Of a DNA stretch of 37,582 nt, positions 8,454-16,176 are shown in pieces. Location of the stretch: positions 1 to 37,582 of the forward strand of contig JBEKBO010000072.1 in the NCBI GenBank assembly GCA_050015355.1, given 5' to 3'. The translations under genes were made by a program, and so were the position numbers. The notes beneath the pieces are model-generated. The model had not been told where the DNA came from. It searched no databases and saw nothing but the letters and a program-made list of their open reading frames with translations. The stretch is from CAWBRT01 sp050015355. Lineage in GTDB: Bacteria > Acidobacteriota > Terriglobia > Terriglobales > Acidobacteriaceae. The stretch's first letter is position 1, and every line of letters starts with the position of its first letter.

Positions 8454-9968
8454 ATGAATGGGAGCCGCAGAAGTTTTCTGAAAACCGCCGGCGCGATTGG
8501 CGCCATCACCGCAACCAGTGGATTTCCCCGCGGGAACTGGGTTCCCCGGGCGTTCGGAGATTCCATGGACCCCAAAAAAGAAAACATCACCGCCGACATG
8601 TCCCGCTGGGCTGCGGGAGTGAAGTTCAACGATCTTTCAGGCGACGCTGTCCAGCAGGCGAAGCGGTTCCTGTTGGATTCCGTGGGCTGCGCGCTGGGCG
8701 GATACCAGCAGCATGACACGATGATCGCCCTCCAGGTGCTGGATGAAGTTGCCGCTCCCGGTCCCGCGACCGTCATCGGCTCAGGAAAGAAAATAGATTG
8801 CGTGCATGCGGCATTCGTGAACGCGCTGATGATCCGCTGCATGGATTACAACGACATCTACTGGAAACAGGATCCTGTACATCCCTCCGACATCTTCCCT
8901 GCCGCCATCGCCTGTGGCGAGCGTGCCAAGAGCGACGGCCGAGAATTGATCGTTGGCCTGGTACTCGGTCACGAATTCGAAATGCGTTTCGCCGAATGTG
9001 CTTTTCCGGGAATTCGCGAGCGCGGCTGGCATCACGCCACACTCACCGCCTTTGTTTCGCCCATTGTTGCCGGGCGCATGTTGCACCTGCCATGGGAGCA
9101 GATTCAGCAAGCCATCGGCATCTCTGCCTCGGCACGCGGCACTTACGGCGCGGTGACCGCCGGCAAGCTGACCATGATGAAGAACACGGTGGACCCAATG
9201 GCGACGGAAAGCGGCGTGCTAGCCGCATTGCTGGCGGCCAAGGGCTACGCCGGACCTGAGCACGTGATCGACGGCAAAGAGGGACTCGCTCAGGTGATCG
9301 CTTCGGAATGGAAGCTCAACGTGCTGACGGACGACTTAGGCAAATCGTGGCGCATCACCCAGTGCGGCATGAAGTTTTTCCCCACCGAAGCGCTGACGCA
9401 TTCCCCCATCTCGGCCGTGCTCGATCTGGTGAAGGAGAACGACCTCAAGCCGGACCAGATTGAGAAAGTTCAAATCCGCACGGTGGCCCGGGCAGCCGAT
9501 ATTCTGGCCGATCCCAGCAAGTACGAGCCGCATTCCAAGGAAACGGCCGACCACTCGCTGCCATACGGCGTCGCGGCCGCCATTGTCGACCGCCAAGTCA
9601 CGCCGGCGCAGTTCACCATGGCAAAGATCAACGACCCGCAGATCCGCGCGCAGCTTCGCAAAGTCGAAGTCACTGGCGATCCGGAAATCGAGAAGGTGTT
9701 TCCGGCTTTGCAGCGCGTGCACGTTACGATCATCACCACCAGCGGTAAGCGGTTCAGCAAGCAACTCGATTACCCGAAGGGCGATGCTCGCAATCCACTC
9801 AGCGACCGCGAGGTCGAGGAGAAATTCGCCGCGCTTGCCGAAGGCGCGCTCACCAAGCCGCAGCAGAAACGCGTTCTCGACACGATCTGGAACCTGGAAA
9901 AAGTGGGCTCGATTACAAGCTTGATGGAGATGCTGAAATCGGAACGGAGCCCCGCCGCTCACGGCTAG
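8454..9968 (+). CDS. Tat-exported MmgE/PrpD family protein
   Basis: A 504-residue member of the MmgE/PrpD family (2-methylcitrate dehydratase, cis-aconitate decarboxylase and iminodisuccinate epimerase relatives). Landmarks are AKRFLLDSVGCALGG, FVNALMIRCMDYNDIYW, HPSDIFPAAIACGE, GMKFFPTEALTHSPISAVLDL and SDREVEEKFAALAE. Unusually it starts with SRRSFLKTAGAIGAITAT, a twin-arginine signal, so a normally cytosolic enzyme type is apparently exported here. ATG 8454 has AGGAG 7 bases upstream. Its TAG stop lies inside the CTAGAGCAATTCC end of the next composite repeat. The substrate is unknown. Confidence 0.88.
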   Translation: MNGSRRSFLKTAGAIGAITATSGFPRGNWVPRAFGDSMDPKKENITADMSRWAAGVKFNDLSGDAVQQAKRFLLDSVGCALGGYQQHDTMIALQVLDEVAAPGPATVIGSGKKIDCVHAAFVNALMIRCMDYNDIYWKQDPVHPSDIFPAAIACGERAKSDGRELIVGLVLGHEFEMRFAECAFPGIRERGWHHATLTAFVSPIVAGRMLHLPWEQIQQAIGISASARGTYGAVTAGKLTMMKNTVDPMATESGVLAALLAAKGYAGPEHVIDGKEGLAQVIASEWKLNVLTDDLGKSWRITQCGMKFFPTEALTHSPISAVLDLVKENDLKPDQIEKVQIRTVARAADILADPSKYEPHSKETADHSLPYGVAAAIVDRQVTPAQFTMAKINDPQIRAQLRKVEVTGDPEIEKVFPALQRVHVTIITTSGKRFSKQLDYPKGDARNPLSDREVEEKFAALAEGALTKPQQKRVLDTIWNLEKVGSITSLMEMLKSERSPAAHG

Positions 9969-10190
9969 AGCAATTCCCTTATAGATGTATCCGACCTTAG
10001 GGAATGTCATGGCGACCGGAGCGAAGCGAAGTGGAGGCACCCTTTGTTTTCGGAGGCAGAAACAAAAGGTGGCTCGTCCACCCCAACATGCGCAACTACG
10101 GCGCATGCTGGGGACCCCGGCTCGACTTCGCTCGCCATGACAGCCTGAACATGTCGGGATACACCTACTGGGGAACCGGCCTAGCAGTTA
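9964..10190. repeat. Multi-layer nested palindrome with a B core
   Basis: Successive inverted pairs, from outside in: CTAGAGCAATT against CTAGCAGTT (imperfect), GTATCCGAC against GTCGGGATAC, GTCATGGCGA plus AGCGAAG against CTTCGCT plus CGCCATGAC, then CACCCTTTGTTT against AAACAAAAGGTG (10038-10071) next to a B hairpin at 10079-10118 with a CATGCGC/GCGCATG inner stem. The outer end includes the stop codon of the MmgE/PrpD gene. It fills most of the 372-base gap before the LarA-like gene. Confidence 0.65.
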
Positions 10191-10279
10191 TGCGTCGCGC
10201 GCTCGATCTTTTTTCGATTCACCGCTATTGGCCCGATAGCGGGCGGCGAACAGAGGATGGCAGGCGGGCCTTACCGGGG

Positions 10280-10285
10280 TATACT
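10280..10285 (+). promoter_or_regulatory. Possible -10 box for the LarA-like gene
   Basis: TATACT lies about 55 bases before the GTG start, just outside the nested palindrome. No good -35 hexamer is visible 17 bases upstream, so this is a weak call. Confidence 0.3.
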
Positions 10286-10340
10286 ATCGCTTCAACTGCC
10301 AGAGTAGCGTGCCGCTGACTGATCGGAATGGAGAGTAACC

Positions 10341-11615
10341 GTGCAGGTTGTTAAATTTCCTTTTGGCGATAAATTCCTCGAACTTAAATTGAACCGGGAA
10401 GCCGAAGTACTCATGCCCGAGCTGGTTGTTGCCGCGCCGGACAAGCTGGCGGTGATTCGCAAAGCCATGGCGCAACCGATCGGCTGCGAACGGCTGGCGA
10501 AGCTAGCCAGGGGTAAGTCGTCGGTCGCCATAGTCGTCAACGACATCACCCGGCCCGCGCCCAGTGAGGCCATGTTGACCGTGATCATGGAGGAATTGAC
10601 CGAAGCCGGTATCGACCCGGCAAACGTCACCGTGATTGTGGCCGTGGGGAACCACGAGTTGCCGACGCCGGAGGAATTGCAAGAGATAACCGGCCGCTGG
10701 TGCTCCAGGCTCAAGATTGTCTCCCATAACTGTTACGACGACGGCTTCCTGACGTATGCCGGAGAGACCGGGAGGCACGTGCCGGTTTACGTGAACAGCC
10801 ATTACGCCAAGGCATCTTTGAAGATCTTGACCGGGTTGATCACTCCCCATCAATCCGCCGGCTTCAGCGGCGGAAGAAAGTCCGTCGTACCGGGCATCGC
10901 CGGAATCAAGACCATCGCGACTCACCATTCTTTTCCAATTCGCCCCGAGGGTCCCGTGATGGGGATCATCCAGGGGAATGTTTTTCACCAGGAAGCGGTT
11001 GCGGCAGCCCGCCTCGCCGGGGTCGATTTCATCGTCAACGTCATCAAGAACTATCGCGGCGAAGTGGTGGAGGCGGTCGCCGGCGATCTTGAGCAGGCAC
11101 ATGCGCGCGGGGTTGAAATCTGCGAGAAGTCGTGGGTCCGCAAGTTCGATACCGGCTACGATGTTGTCTTTGTCAGTCCCGGCGGATACCCGAAGGACAT
11201 CGACCTGCATCAGGCGCAAAAAGCTGTTTCCGTAGCCGAACAGGTGGTCAATCCCGGCGGCACCATCGTCTTAGTTGCGGAATGCAGAAAAGGCATCGGT
11301 AAGTTCGGAGCCACGCTGAAAGCCGCCGACTCGGTCGATACGGTCATTCGCAATTTCTACCAACAGGGTTTTTCCGCTGAAGGGCACACCTCAAAAGCCT
11401 ACATGTTTGCGCGCGTTTGCAAGAAGTGCCGCGTGCTGGTGGTGACCTCCGGCATCGAACCCAGGGAAGTGGCGGAGATGTTTATGACGGGCTTCACTTC
11501 GCTTGCCGAGGCGGCATCGGTCGCATTGAGCAACTATAAGCAGCCGAAGATCCTGTGTATCCCTTACACGGGCGAATGCATACCTGTGCTGACCGGGAGT
11601 TTGGTAACAGCCTGA
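10341..11615 (+). CDS. Nickel-dependent lactate racemase-like protein (LarA family)
   Basis: A 424-residue LarA-type racemase. Key residues align with Lactobacillus LarA at almost constant offset: Arg71 in NDITRP, His105 in GNHELPTP, His170 in TPHQSAGF, Lys180 in SGGRKSVVPG (the lysine that binds the nickel-pincer cofactor) and His196 in ATHHSF. It should therefore racemise or epimerise an alpha-hydroxy acid, not necessarily lactate. The LarB/C/E cofactor genes are not in this window and must lie elsewhere if the enzyme is active. GTG 10341 has GGAGAG 5 bases upstream. It may share substrates with the RraA-like/SSS group and the MmgE/PrpD protein, but this is only proximity. Confidence 0.88.
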   Translation: MQVVKFPFGDKFLELKLNREAEVLMPELVVAAPDKLAVIRKAMAQPIGCERLAKLARGKSSVAIVVNDITRPAPSEAMLTVIMEELTEAGIDPANVTVIVAVGNHELPTPEELQEITGRWCSRLKIVSHNCYDDGFLTYAGETGRHVPVYVNSHYAKASLKILTGLITPHQSAGFSGGRKSVVPGIAGIKTIATHHSFPIRPEGPVMGIIQGNVFHQEAVAAARLAGVDFIVNVIKNYRGEVVEAVAGDLEQAHARGVEICEKSWVRKFDTGYDVVFVSPGGYPKDIDLHQAQKAVSVAEQVVNPGGTIVLVAECRKGIGKFGATLKAADSVDTVIRNFYQQGFSAEGHTSKAYMFARVCKKCRVLVVTSGIEPREVAEMFMTGFTSLAEAASVALSNYKQPKILCIPYTGECIPVLTGSLVTA

Positions 11616-11644
11616 AAAGGGCAAGGCTCGAATTGGGTGAGAAA

Positions 11645-11785
11645 CTAGAGCTGTTTCATAACTCATTTCGGACTGGAGCCAATGGCGGTCCCTCAGCGGC
11701 TAAAGCCGGAGAATATGCGGTCCGGAAACGGCGCGGCTTCAGCTTTAGCCGCGCCCCTTCAAAGCCGAGTTGTGAAAAAGCTTGT
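11645..11785. repeat. Type C composite repeat, copy 1
   Basis: The left end AGCTGTTTCATAACTC is mirrored by GAGTTGTGAAAAAGCT on the right. Inside are CGGCTAAAGCC and CTTTAGCCGCGCCCCTTCAAAG, which can pair. A related element sits on the other side of ntrYX at 15937-16176 in the same orientation, sharing TGTTTCATAA, GACTGGAGC, GGCTAAAGCC and GCCGCGCCCCTTCAAAG. Confidence 0.6.
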
Positions 11786-11877
11786 TGCCTGTTGGCAGAG
11801 TAACTTCGGGGCATCTCAGCACACTCACGAAATTTAGCGGGGTGGAGGAGCAACTCTGCCCGATTTTGGGTGTTCGT

Positions 11878-11883
11878 TATAAT
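11878..11883 (+). promoter_or_regulatory. -10 box placed for a leaderless ntrY transcript
   Basis: A consensus TATAAT ends 7 bases before the GTG start of ntrY, so transcription would begin at or next to the first codon. No Shine-Dalgarno sequence precedes the gene, which agrees with leaderless translation. The -35 region is poor. Confidence 0.5.
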
Positions 11884-11890
11884 CGCAACA

Positions 11891-14173
11891 GTGCCGACTG
11901 AACAGAAGAACCAACGTACGGAAGCCCGGCGGCGCCGGAAGAAGCTGATTCTTCTGGGCATCGGGATTTTTGTGCTGTTCACGATCGCGTTTCTGCAAAC
12001 CTCCTTCAACCTGACGTTTCTGCGCCCGTCGACATCCGGCCAGACGCTGACGTTTGCGGCCTTCTCCTCGCTGATTGTGGTCGGACTGATTGTTCTCATC
12101 TTTGTTCTGCTGCGGACGTTGATCAAGCTATACGTGGAGCGGCAGACGGGCGCGCTCGGCTCAAAGTTCCGCACCAAGATGGTGTCAGGGGCGCTGCTGT
12201 TGTCGTTGGGGCCGGTGATTGCGCTGTTTCTTTTCTCCTACGGGCTGATGAACCGGTCAATCGACAAATGGTTTTCGCGTCCGGTGGAGGAGGTGCGCCA
12301 GCACACCGCCGAGGTGACGCAGCTTTTGACCAGCTATGCCGGTCAGAATGCGCTGAGCGAAGCGCAAAGTATTGCCGCCGCGCCGGAGACGGAGCGGGCC
12401 TTCCAGACGGGAAAGTTCGGTCCGCTGATGGCGGAGTTGCGCAGGCACGAGCCAACGTTGCAGGGAGGGTTTGCGATTGTGCTGTTCGACGGACAGCCGG
12501 CAGCCAGCTTCCAGGCTCCCGACCTGTGGCCGATTTTGAGCCGGAAGATTCCGCTGATGATGCCCGACGGGCAGTCGCGCTCGTTTACCCTGGGCGCGGA
12601 AGAGTATGTGGCGGGCAGCGCGAAAGCGGGCGGGCGCGGGCGCATCCTGGTGGCGATGCCGCTGCCGGCCAAGTATTCGGCGGTGCTGAGCGATTTGGAG
12701 GCGAGCCAGCACACCTATGCCGCGCTGCGCAGCGAGCGCAGGCTGGTGCGGCGCACCTACATGCAACTGCTGCTGCTGTTGACGTTGATGGTGCTGTTTG
12801 CCTCCACCTGGTTTGCGCTGTCTCTGTCGAAGCTGGTGACGCGGCCGGTGCTGGCACTGGCACAGGCCACCAAGGAAATCTCCGAAGGGCGGCTGGATTA
12901 CCGTGTCGAAGTGGCGGCGGGCGATGAGTTGGCCGATCTGGTCACCTCGTTCAACAGGATGGCGGCGGAGCTGGAAAGCAATCGTCTGCAGATCGAGACC
13001 AGCCGCAAGGATCTGGCAGGCGCCTACGTAACGCTGGAAGCCCGCGGACGGCACATGGAGACGATCCTTGAAAGCATTCCCACGGCAGTGCTTTCGCTGG
13101 ACCCGGACGAAGCCGTCACGCACGTTAACGATGCGCTGATACGGCTGTTCCGGCCGCAGCGGGTGGAGCGCGCGGGCCGGACCGAGAGGCTGGCGCTTGC
13201 CGAATTCTTCCCCGCCGATTTTGTGGAGGAGCTGCGGCGGCTGCTGCGCAAAGCCGATCGCATGGGCTCGACTTCGGCGCAAATGGAAACGACGGCCGGC
13301 TCGACTGCCCTGGTTTTGTCGGTGACGGCGGCCTCGATGAATGAGCGCCGCAGCGGGCCGATTGCTCCGCGGCAGCGCCTGGGATACGTCGTGGTATTCG
13401 AGAACCTCTCGGAGCTTTTGCAAGCGCAGAAGCAGGCGGCCTGGCGTGAAGTGGCGCGGCGCATCGCGCATGAGATCAAGAATCCGCTGACTCCGATTGC
13501 ACTTTCAGCGGAGCGCATCCGGCGCCACATTGCGCGCGGAACTCCCGATGAATCCTCGCGGGCGGTGATCACCGGCTGTGCCGACACGATCGCCAGTTCG
13601 GTGGAAACGGTGCGGCAACTGGTGGACGAGTTCTCGACGCTGGCGCGCTTCCCCGCACCGCAACTGCGTCCCTCGGACCTGAATGCGACGATTGTGGAAG
13701 CGCTGGTTCAGTTCGACGGCCGTCTGGAAGGCATCAACGTCAGCACCTTTCTGGCGAAAGAGCTGCCGCCGGTGATGGCCGATCCGGAGGCGATCAAACG
13801 GGTCGTCGCCAACCTGATGGACAACTCAGCCGAGGCACTGAGCGGCGCATTGGTGCGCGATCTGGTGATTTCAACCGCGCTGCTGGGTGGCCGCGATACG
13901 GTCGAGATGTCGGTGGCCGACACCGGTCACGGGGTGACGGCGGCGGTGAAGGAAAGACTATTCATGCCTTATTTCTCGACCAAGCAGCGCGGCACCGGGC
14001 TTGGGCTGGCGATCGTGGCGAGGATTGTCGAAGACCACCACGGCACGATACGCGTCGAGGAAAACCAGCCGGTGGGGGCGCGCTTCGTGATCGAGCTGCC
14101 GGTTGCCGCCGAAGCGGAGCGTTCGGCCAATCGAGAGCCTGACGCAGCCACCGCGGGCGGAAACGTCTCCTGA
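11891..14173 (+). CDS. ntrY: NtrY-family membrane sensor histidine kinase
   Basis: A 760-residue sensor kinase. In order: two N-terminal membrane helices within about residues 19-75, a third at about 95-117, an extracytoplasmic domain, a fourth helix near 297-318, a HAMP linker, a PAS domain, then HisKA with the phospho-accepting His527 in RRIAHEIKNPLTP, and an ATPase domain with an N-box (NLMDNSAEAL), DTGHGV and GTGLGLAIV. This is the NtrY layout, usually linked to nitrogen or redox sensing, with NtrX as partner directly downstream. GTG 11891 was chosen because an upstream GTG would overlap the -10 box. Type C repeats flank the kinase-regulator pair. Confidence 0.9.
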   Translation: MPTEQKNQRTEARRRRKKLILLGIGIFVLFTIAFLQTSFNLTFLRPSTSGQTLTFAAFSSLIVVGLIVLIFVLLRTLIKLYVERQTGALGSKFRTKMVSGALLLSLGPVIALFLFSYGLMNRSIDKWFSRPVEEVRQHTAEVTQLLTSYAGQNALSEAQSIAAAPETERAFQTGKFGPLMAELRRHEPTLQGGFAIVLFDGQPAASFQAPDLWPILSRKIPLMMPDGQSRSFTLGAEEYVAGSAKAGGRGRILVAMPLPAKYSAVLSDLEASQHTYAALRSERRLVRRTYMQLLLLLTLMVLFASTWFALSLSKLVTRPVLALAQATKEISEGRLDYRVEVAAGDELADLVTSFNRMAAELESNRLQIETSRKDLAGAYVTLEARGRHMETILESIPTAVLSLDPDEAVTHVNDALIRLFRPQRVERAGRTERLALAEFFPADFVEELRRLLRKADRMGSTSAQMETTAGSTALVLSVTAASMNERRSGPIAPRQRLGYVVVFENLSELLQAQKQAAWREVARRIAHEIKNPLTPIALSAERIRRHIARGTPDESSRAVITGCADTIASSVETVRQLVDEFSTLARFPAPQLRPSDLNATIVEALVQFDGRLEGINVSTFLAKELPPVMADPEAIKRVVANLMDNSAEALSGALVRDLVISTALLGGRDTVEMSVADTGHGVTAAVKERLFMPYFSTKQRGTGLGLAIVARIVEDHHGTIRVEENQPVGARFVIELPVAAEAERSANREPDAATAGGNVS

Positions 14174-14212
14174 CGGAGGCCCGGAGCCTCATTTCGGAAA
14201 CTACAAAACAAC

Positions 14213-14318
14213 CCCCACATTAGCTCCGCCTGCGGCTCACCTGTCGAACTGCCCCACTCAAGCCAACAGATGGCTTGAATGGGCCACCCATCGGCAATAT
14301 GGGCCACCCATCGGCAAT
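14213..14318. repeat. A-type repeats and a 20-bp tandem duplication upstream of ntrX
   Basis: A partial CCCCACATTAGC element is followed by a complete A hairpin, CCCCACTCAAGCC / GGCTTGAATGGG (14252-14282). The last bases run into a perfect 20-bp tandem repeat, ATGGGCCACCCATCGGCAAT, at 14279-14298 and 14299-14318. The repeats fill the gap between ntrY and ntrX, so the two genes probably have separate promoters. Confidence 0.7.
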
Positions 14319-14345
14319 AAAGAGGTCCAGTTTTTCCTGTTAGGT

Positions 14346-14351
14346 TACAAT
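14346..14351 (+). promoter_or_regulatory. -10 box placed for a leaderless ntrX transcript
   Basis: TACAAT ends 8 bases before the ATG of ntrX, the same geometry as at ntrY. There is no ribosome-binding site. The promoter lies just after the tandem duplication. Confidence 0.45.
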
Positions 14352-14359
14352 TCTGCCAA

Positions 14360-15712
14360 ATGATTCAGGTACTGATCGTCGACGACGAAGTTGGAATTCG
14401 CACCTCTCTGAGCGGCGTGCTGGAGGACGAGGGATACGAGACCAGCGCGGTCGAGAGCGGTGAGGACTGTCTGGCGGCGCTTGCCGAACGCCAGTTCGAC
14501 GTGGTGCTGCTCGACATCTGGTTGCCGGGGATCGACGGGCTTGAGGTGCTGGAGCGGGTCAGGGGGCTGGAGAATCATCCCGAGATCATCATGATCTCCG
14601 GACACGGCAACATCGAGACCGCGGTGAAGGCCACTAAGCTCGGCGCTTACGACTTTCTGGAGAAACCGCTCTCGGTGGATAAAACCCTGATCGTGGTGAA
14701 GAACGCCGCGGAGGCGCGTAAGCTGCGCTCGGAAAACGTCGATCTCAAACGCGAGGCGTTTTCACCGAGCGAGATCGTCGGCGAGAGCATCCCGCTGAAG
14801 GCCCTGCGCCAGCAGATCGGCCTGATGGCCCCGACCAATGGGCGGGTGCTGATTTACGGCGAGTCGGGAACCGGCAAAGAGCTGGTCGCGCGGGCGATTC
14901 ACGCGCAGAGCCTGCGGCATCGCGAGATGTTTGTGGAAGTCAACTGCGCGGCGATCCCCGAGGACATGATCGAAAGCGAATTGTTCGGCCATTGCAAAGG
15001 GGCGTTCCCCGGCGCCAGCACCGACAAGGCAGGCAAGTTTCAGAAAGCCGATGGCGGCACGCTGTTTCTCGACGAAGTCGGCGACATGAGCCTGAAGACC
15101 CAGAGCAAGGTGCTGCGCACGCTGGACGAGGGCCGCTTCGTCCCCGTGGGACGCGAGGAGGCGGTGAAGGTCGACGCGCGCGTCATAGCGGCTACCAACA
15201 AAGAACTGGAAGACGAAATCGGCAGGGGAAATTTTCGCGAAGATCTTTTCTACCGGCTGAACGTGATTCCGTTTTTTGTTTCGCCGCTGCGCGAGCGCAA
15301 GGAAGATATTCCGCTGCTGGCGCGACACTTTCTGCACGAGTTCTCCGCCGCCTACAGCCGCCGCGACAAAGAGATGAGCGACGACGCCATGGAGGTTCTG
15401 CTGCGCTATTCGTGGCCGGGCAACGTGCGCGAACTGCGCAACGTGGTGGAACGGGTCGTGATCATGAACCCCACGGCACACAAGATCGAACGCAAACACC
15501 TGCCGCCGCTGCTCTATCGCGAGGGGTCGCGCCGCAGCATGGGCGAGTTTTCCACGCTGCACCAGGCGCGCGCGGCCTATGAGCGCGATTACATTCTGAA
15601 GAAGCTGGACGAGAATCACGGCAACATCAGCCGCACGGCCGACGCGCTGGGACTCGAGCGAAGCCACATGTATCGCAAGATGAAGGCGCTGGGAATCGCG
15701 GTCAAGGAATAG
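14360..15712 (+). CDS. ntrX: NtrX-family sigma-54-type response regulator
   Basis: A 450-residue regulator with three parts. The receiver domain has acidic residues near 8-9 and phospho-acceptor Asp52 in VVLLDIWLPG. The AAA+ domain has Walker A GESGTGKE at 167-174, Walker B-like GGTLFLDEVGD, and SWPGNVRELRNVV. The C-terminal Fis-type helix-turn-helix is NISRTADALGLERSHMYRKMKALGI. The sigma-54 contact loop, normally GAFTGA, reads GAFPGA at residues 214-219, which would be expected to weaken or remove sigma-54 contact. It may therefore act as a plain DNA-binding regulator, as some NtrX proteins do. It is paired with NtrY upstream. Confidence 0.9.
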   Translation: MIQVLIVDDEVGIRTSLSGVLEDEGYETSAVESGEDCLAALAERQFDVVLLDIWLPGIDGLEVLERVRGLENHPEIIMISGHGNIETAVKATKLGAYDFLEKPLSVDKTLIVVKNAAEARKLRSENVDLKREAFSPSEIVGESIPLKALRQQIGLMAPTNGRVLIYGESGTGKELVARAIHAQSLRHREMFVEVNCAAIPEDMIESELFGHCKGAFPGASTDKAGKFQKADGGTLFLDEVGDMSLKTQSKVLRTLDEGRFVPVGREEAVKVDARVIAATNKELEDEIGRGNFREDLFYRLNVIPFFVSPLRERKEDIPLLARHFLHEFSAAYSRRDKEMSDDAMEVLLRYSWPGNVRELRNVVERVVIMNPTAHKIERKHLPPLLYREGSRRSMGEFSTLHQARAAYERDYILKKLDENHGNISRTADALGLERSHMYRKMKALGIAVKE

Positions 15713-15724
15713 CGCGGGAAACCA

Positions 15725-15761
15725 CCCCACGTTAGCCAACAACGGGTGAACGTGGGGCACC
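15725..15761. repeat. Type A hairpin repeat
   Basis: Arms CCCCACGTT and AACGTGGGG, 9 bp perfect, with the usual AGCCAAC core and trailing CACC. It begins 12 bases after the ntrX stop codon. Confidence 0.75.
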
Positions 15762-15850
15762 TTCGGGTGTGGGGAAGAATCTACCTATGGAAGTTGCCAA
15801 CCGGAACAAAGGTGAGAGAGGCTGCATACGCATGGCAGTGCAGCAAACTA

Positions 15851-15887
15851 CCCCACGTTAGCCAACGACGGGCGAACGTGGGGCACC
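15851..15887. repeat. Type A hairpin repeat
   Basis: A nearly identical second copy (CCCCACGTTAGCCAACGACG with AACGTGGGGCACC), about 90 bases after the first, preceded by AACTA as in many copies. Confidence 0.75.
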
Positions 15888-15936
15888 GTCGAACTTAAAT
15901 CACTATCGAAATTGAATTCAGTGTGAGATTAGTTTC

Positions 15937-16176
15937 GGCTTGTTTCATAAACCGATGTTAGACGAAACGGCGAATCCCCTCAGGGGCTAAAGCCCATAAT
16001 CTTGTGCGCTCTGGACGGCGCGGCTGACATGATCTCTTTTGAGACTGGAGCGATGCCTAACCCAAGACATATAAGCCGTAGCGAAGAGCTGTCAGGTAAG
16101 CCGCGCCCCTTCAAAGAATCCGCAGTAACGCAATTATGTGATTTACGGCACCACAACTTACTTTATGAAACAGGCT
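15937..16176. repeat. Type C composite repeat, copy 2, running into the TonB receptor start
   Basis: The left end GGCTTGTTTCATAAA (15937-15951) is mirrored by TTTATGAAACAGGC at 16162-16175. Inside are CCTCAGGGGCTAAAGCCC, GACTGGAGC and AAGCCGCGCCCCTTCAAAG, shared with copy 1. The right end contains the ATG used as the start of the TonB-dependent receptor. Confidence 0.55.

Noticed and set aside
15713..16164. Cobalamin or other riboswitch upstream of the TonB receptor
   Set aside because: No B12-box or other conserved riboswitch core was seen; the gap is filled with type A and C repeats.
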